Origin: Actinomycetes bacterium
GTDB taxonomy: Bacteria > Actinomycetota > Acidimicrobiia > Acidimicrobiales > RAAP-2
NCBI GenBank assembly: GCA_021826655.1
Contig: JAKAZC010000068.1
Span: forward strand, 1 to 7,832
Reading direction: 5' to 3'
DNA length: 7,832 nt
In this document: in pieces, positions 4,891-7,832 of the stretch
Layout of the letters: each line of letters opens with the position of its first letter
Position numbering within the stretch: the stretch's first letter is position 1
Notes under the pieces: model-generated
What the model saw: the letters and a program-made list of their open reading frames with translations, nothing else
Told to the model about the DNA's origin: nothing
The model's database searches: none
Made by a program: the position numbers and the translations under genes

Positions 4891-6101
4891 CAGGCGGTCG
4901 CACCCACCGGCGCCGTCGGCGTGAACGTCACCGGCATGGTCTCGTAGCCCGAGACGAAGTTGGCGGCACGCTTGGGGGGTTCGGCGTCGGTGGCCAGGGC
5001 CAGGTCGGGAAGCCGATCGAACAGGCGGTCGAACATCACCGCCAGTTCCATGCGGGCGAGCCGGTTCCCCAGGCAGAAGTGGGAGCCGAACCCGAAGGCC
5101 ATGTGGTCGTTCGGGGTGCGACCGATGTCGAACGACTCGGGATCCTCGAAGACGGTCTCGTCCCGGTTCGCCGACGGGTAGAGGAGGAGGAGCTTCTGGC
5201 CCGAGCGCAGCGTCTCCCCGTGCAGTTCGACGTCGCGGGTCATGGTCCGGGCCATGTTCTTGATCGGTGACACCCAACGCAGCATCTCCTCGATGGCGAG
5301 TGGCAGCCCCGACCGGTCGCCGGCCAGTCGGGCGAACTGGTCCGGGTGGGTGAGGAGCTCGTACATTCCGCCGCTGATCACGTGGCGGGTCGTCTCGTCC
5401 CCACCGATGAGGATGAGGAGCGACTCGTAGATCAGCGAGGACTCGTCGAGCCTGTCGCCATCGATCTCGGCGTGCACCAGCGTGCCGATCAGGTCGTCGG
5501 TCTGGCTGTCGCGGCGACGCTGTGCCGCCACCGCGGTGATGTACTCGGCGTACTCCAAGGCGGCGAGGGCGGCCCGGTCCATGGCCGTCGGGTCGGGGGA
5601 ACCGAGTGCCTTCAACATGTCGTCCGACCAACGCAGCAGCGCGTCCCGGTCCTCGGGGGCCACGCCCAGCATGTTGCCGATCACGATCATGGGCAGCGGA
5701 GCGGCGATGTCGTTGACGAAGTCCGCGCTCCCACGTTCGCACACCCGGTCGATGATCGCGTCGCAGATGGTCCGGATGCCCTGCTCGCTCTGCCGGATCC
5801 GCCGCGGGGTGAACCCCTCGCTGACCAGGCGTCGTCGACGGACGTGCTCGGGGGCGTCGGTGTCGATCATCATCGGCAACGCGTCGCTGTCTGGACGGAT
5901 CCCACCGGCGTTCGAGAACGTGTCGGGGTCCTTCGAGATCTCCCGGATATCGGCGTACCGGGTGATCCCCCACACACCGGCCCGCTCGTCGTAGAAGGCC
6001 GGTGCCTCCCGACGCATCCAGGCGAGCGCCGGAAAGGGGTCCCCTCCGTAGAAGGTGCCGTCGGTCAGTCCGATGTGGAGTTCCGCGGGGATGGTGGTCA
6101 T
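4890..6101 (-). CDS. Cytochrome P450, CYP142-like (probable steroid C26/C27 monooxygenase)
   Basis: This 403-aa soluble bacterial P450 has the expected motifs. The I-helix oxygen-activation motif 'LILIGGDETTR' is at 229-239 (GGDET 233-237). The K-helix ExxR is E272-R275, and the heme-ligand loop 'FGFGSHFCLGNRLAR' is at 336-350 with Cys343 as the iron ligand. 'TFSNAGGIRPDSDALPMMID' (61-80) and 'ANFVSGYETMPVTFTP' near the C terminus closely resemble mycobacterial CYP142, which oxidises the terminal side-chain carbon of cholesterol or cholestenone. A related sterol or branched-chain substrate is therefore inferred. The start is ATG at complement 6099-6101, supported by AAGGAG 4 nt upstream; the 30-residue in-frame extension to 6191 is Pro/Arg-rich, unlike the family, and would cover the 6162-6176 palindrome. 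The needed ferredoxin and reductase are not in the window. It lies 163 nt after fumC on the same strand. Confidence 0.9.
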   Translation of the reverse strand: MTTIPAELHIGLTDGTFYGGDPFPALAWMRREAPAFYDERAGVWGITRYADIREISKDPDTFSNAGGIRPDSDALPMMIDTDAPEHVRRRRLVSEGFTPRRIRQSEQGIRTICDAIIDRVCERGSADFVNDIAAPLPMIVIGNMLGVAPEDRDALLRWSDDMLKALGSPDPTAMDRAALAALEYAEYITAVAAQRRRDSQTDDLIGTLVHAEIDGDRLDESSLIYESLLILIGGDETTRHVISGGMYELLTHPDQFARLAGDRSGLPLAIEEMLRWVSPIKNMARTMTRDVELHGETLRSGQKLLLLYPSANRDETVFEDPESFDIGRTPNDHMAFGFGSHFCLGNRLARMELAVMFDRLFDRLPDLALATDAEPPKRAANFVSGYETMPVTFTPTAPVGATA

Positions 6102-6105
6102 GGTG

Positions 6106-6111
6106 CTCCTT
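6106..6111 (-). promoter_or_regulatory. Ribosome binding site fixing the P450 start
   Basis: On the minus strand AAGGAG precedes ATG (complement 6099-6101) by 4 nt. The spacing is slightly short, but this is the best site in the region and excludes the longer in-frame start at 6191. Confidence 0.7.
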
Positions 6112-6161
6112 CGTCCGTCCGGGGGCCGGCTCGGCGGTGCTCGGTCGGCCGGCGCGGCCAT

Positions 6162-6176
6162 CTGACACGGTGTCAG
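6162..6176. promoter_or_regulatory. Perfect 15-bp palindrome upstream of P450, probable repressor operator
   Basis: CTGACAC-G-GTGTCAG has 7-bp arms around one central base. It lies 61-75 nt upstream of the P450 start codon on the minus strand, where the promoter is expected. Size and symmetry fit a dimeric helix-turn-helix regulator such as TetR family. It does not fit the known KstR pattern (AACnnGTT core). No regulator gene is present in the window, so the protein that binds is unknown. Confidence 0.5.
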
Positions 6177-6202
6177 TTCACATGGTGCCACGGACGGGGA
6201 CT

Positions 6203-6226
6203 CCGGACGAGCGTGGCAGCGTCCGG
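6203..6226 (-). terminator. Possible terminator hairpin after fumC
   Basis: CCGGACG (6203-6209) and CGTCCGG (6220-6226) form a perfect 7-bp stem with a 10-nt loop, 39-62 nt downstream of the fumC stop on the minus strand. No T-run follows. It could end fumC transcription and separate it from the P450 unit, but the evidence is weak. Confidence 0.3.
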
Positions 6227-6264
6227 GACGGTCAGAGGTCGGTCGTGGACGCGTCGGGAAGGTC

Positions 6265-7656
6265 TCACGGGTGGGTCATCGACTCGGGTCGCACGGCGTC
6301 GTCGAACTGCTCACCGGTCAGCAGGCCCAGTTCGAGCGCGGCCTCGCGCAGGGTGGTCCCTTCGGCATGGGCCTTCTTCGCCACCGTGGCGGCGCTGTCG
6401 TACCCGATCAACGGGTTGAGTGCGGTCACCAGCATGAGCGAGTTCTCGAGGTGTTGACGGATCCGGGGGCGATTGGGCTCGAGGCCCTCCACGCAGAAGC
6501 GGGTGAAGACGGCGGAGGCGTCGGACAGCAGTGCCACCGAGTGGAGGACGTTGTGGATGATGACCGGCTTGCACACGTTGAGTTCGAGGTTCCCGCGCGA
6601 ACCGGCCATGGCCACGGCGGCGTCGTTCCCGAACACCTGGATGCAGACCATGATCATCGCTTCGCACTGGGTCGGATTGACCTTGCCCGGCATGATCGAG
6701 GATCCCGGCTCGTTCTCGGGCAGGATCAGCTCGCCCAGCCCGCTTCGGGGACCCGAGCCGAGCCACCGCAGGTCATCGGCGATCTTGATCAGGGATCCGG
6801 CGAGCGTACGGAGGGCGCCACTGGTCATGACCAGGGCGTCATGGGCGGCCAGGGCGGCGAACTTGTTCGGTGCGGTCACGAACGGCAGCCCGGTGAGCTC
6901 GGCGATGGCCGCGGCCACCCGCGTCCCGAACTCGGCGTGGGTGTTGAGCCCCGTGCCCACCGCCGTGCCACCGGCGGCCAGCTCGTAGAGGTCGTCGAGG
7001 GTCGACTCGATACGACGGATGTCCGCGTCGACCTGGGCCACGTAGCCCGAGATCTCCTGGCCCAGGGTGAGCGGGACGGCGTCCATCAGGTGGGTGCGTC
7101 CGATCTTGGTGATCGAGGCGAACTCCTCGGACTTCGCCATCAGCGCGTCACGCAGCATGCGGATCGCAGGCACCAGACGGTGGGTGATCTCCTCGACCGC
7201 AGCGATGTGCATGGCCGTGGGGAACGTGTCATTCGACGACTGGGACATGTTGACGTGGTCGTTCGGATGCACCGGGACCTTCGAACCCAGCACGCCGCCG
7301 GCCAGTTCGATGGCCCGGTTGGCGATGACCTCGTTGGCGTTCATGTTCGACTGGGTGCCGCTTCCCGTCTGCCACACGCTCAACGGGAACTGGTCGTTCC
7401 ACCTGCCCTCGGACACCTCGCGGGCTGCGGTGACGATCAGTGCGGACGTCTCGGGGCTCATCTTGCCGAGGTCCGCGTTGACCTGGGCCGATGCTTCCTT
7501 CAAGATCCCGATGGCCCGGATCAGGGGCACGGGCATGGTGTCGTCCCCGATGGGGAAGTGGTGGAGCGACCGCGCCGTCTGGGCTCCCCAGTACCGGTCG
7601 GCGGGAACGTCGACCGCTCCCATGCTGTCGGTCTCGGTGCGGCTGGCTTCACTCAT
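6265..7656 (-). CDS. fumC: Class II fumarate hydratase
   Basis: This 463-aa cytosolic, iron-independent enzyme of the TCA cycle interconverts fumarate and (S)-malate; the family forms homotetramers. Diagnostic segments are all present: '[14 protein letters not shown]' (97-110), '[20 protein letters not shown]' (130-149), 'GRTHLMDA' (186-193) with H189 as the expected catalytic base, and the superfamily signature '[10 protein letters not shown]' (318-327) with the catalytic loop serine. The combination of HPNDHVN and [13 protein letters not shown] separates fumarase from aspartase and argininosuccinate lyase. Length is normal (about 460-470). The start at complement 7654-7656 has AAGGAG 6 nt upstream (complement 7663-7668) and fits the family N terminus; the longer frame to 7767 runs through the promoter region. 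No defect is seen. The next gene on the same strand, the P450, is 163 nt away and has no metabolic link that is obvious. Confidence 0.97.
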   Translation of the reverse strand: MSEASRTETDSMGAVDVPADRYWGAQTARSLHHFPIGDDTMPVPLIRAIGILKEASAQVNADLGKMSPETSALIVTAAREVSEGRWNDQFPLSVWQTGSGTQSNMNANEVIANRAIELAGGVLGSKVPVHPNDHVNMSQSSNDTFPTAMHIAAVEEITHRLVPAIRMLRDALMAKSEEFASITKIGRTHLMDAVPLTLGQEISGYVAQVDADIRRIESTLDDLYELAAGGTAVGTGLNTHAEFGTRVAAAIAELTGLPFVTAPNKFAALAAHDALVMTSGALRTLAGSLIKIADDLRWLGSGPRSGLGELILPENEPGSSIMPGKVNPTQCEAMIMVCIQVFGNDAAVAMAGSRGNLELNVCKPVIIHNVLHSVALLSDASAVFTRFCVEGLEPNRPRIRQHLENSLMLVTALNPLIGYDSAATVAKKAHAEGTTLREAALELGLLTGEQFDDAVRPESMTHP

Positions 7657-7742
7657 GTCGGTCTCCTTGTCGCGGTTGCTCTGCCACCCGGGGCCGGGGT
7701 CACGGCTGCGCTGCCCGCTCGGCACCCCTCGGTGCGGACGGC

Positions 7743-7772
7743 ATCGTAGCCCCCACAACGGGATCATGGCAC
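7743..7772 (-). promoter_or_regulatory. Candidate promoter of fumC
   Basis: On the minus strand GTGCCA (complement 7767-7772) and TACGAT (complement 7743-7748) are separated by 18 bp and resemble -35 and -10 elements. TACGAT is a good actinobacterial -10; the -35 is weak. Transcription would start about 80 nt before the fumC start codon. The remaining sequence up to 7832 shows no gene start that I can support. Confidence 0.35.
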
Positions 7773-7832
7773 GCCCTCGGGCAACACACTGGGGCTGGCG
7801 CTGTTTGGATTGTGTCGTAGCCCTGCTGCTCG

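Noticed and set aside
4891..6168. Upstream extension of the pterin dehydratase frame (a 524-aa frame ending at 4594)
   Set aside because: Only the last 98 residues match the dehydratase family. The rest is an Arg/Pro-rich out-of-frame reading of the P450 gene. The ATG at complement 4888-4890 is the natural start.
6162..6176. KstR operator upstream of the CYP142-like gene
   Set aside because: The palindrome lacks the AACnnGTT core of KstR sites, so assignment to that regulator is not supported.
5346..6419. 357-aa plus-strand open frame opposite the P450
   Set aside because: It is an antisense shadow crossing the P450 start, the operator region and the fumC end, with compositional bias and no recognisable motif.
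6271..7749. 492-aa open frame on the plus strand opposite fumC
   Set aside because: It is the antisense shadow of a well-conserved fumarase. It is His/Gly/Asp/Arg-rich with no domain-like pattern or credible ribosome site.

Overview
The window is high-GC DNA (C or G at most third codon positions, long spurious open frames on the opposite strand of every gene). It looks like an actinobacterium, most likely of the class Acidimicrobiia. The evidence is a pspA-pspAA-htpX-pspAB envelope-stress cluster, a secreted protein with 'GYWEVAADGGVFAFGDA' repeats of the kind common in Acidimicrobiia, a CYP142-type steroid P450, and an actinobacterial DnaA-box pair. The lineage call is inference from gene content.

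Plus strand, 2-2815: the 3' end of pspA (PspA/IM30, cut by the window edge) overlaps pspAA by 4 nt. It is followed by htpX (membrane zinc protease with HELSH), pspAB, and a small ACT-domain gene. Spacing and orientation suggest one transcription unit for membrane-stress sensing and membrane-protein quality control. The ACT-domain gene is an unexpected final member.

Plus strand, 2816-4445: a 463-nt non-coding stretch holds two adjacent DnaA-box-like sites, a candidate -10 element and a leader of about 300 nt with several possible hairpins. It leads into a secreted protein of 388 aa. That protein has a long basic signal peptide, five propeller-like repeats of about 40 aa, and a C-terminal domain resembling Rpf/transglycosylase-like muralytic domains. 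Since rpf genes in actinobacteria are often controlled by c-di-AMP (ydaO-type) riboswitches, the leader is a candidate for such an element, but its sequence match is weak.

Convergent region 4446-4593: no gene, but a set of GC-rich inverted repeats whose arms overlap so that alternative hairpins exclude each other. It is probably a bidirectional terminator.

Minus strand, 7832-4594: fumC (class II fumarase, TCA cycle) is transcribed first. After a 163-nt gap containing a perfect 15-bp palindrome come a CYP142-like cytochrome P450 and a pterin-4a-carbinolamine dehydratase. These last two overlap by one base (TGATG) and are probably translationally coupled. The P450 points to sterol side-chain oxidation; why a pterin-recycling enzyme is coupled to it is the main functional puzzle of the window.

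I found no tRNA, rRNA, CRISPR array, transposase or attachment site.
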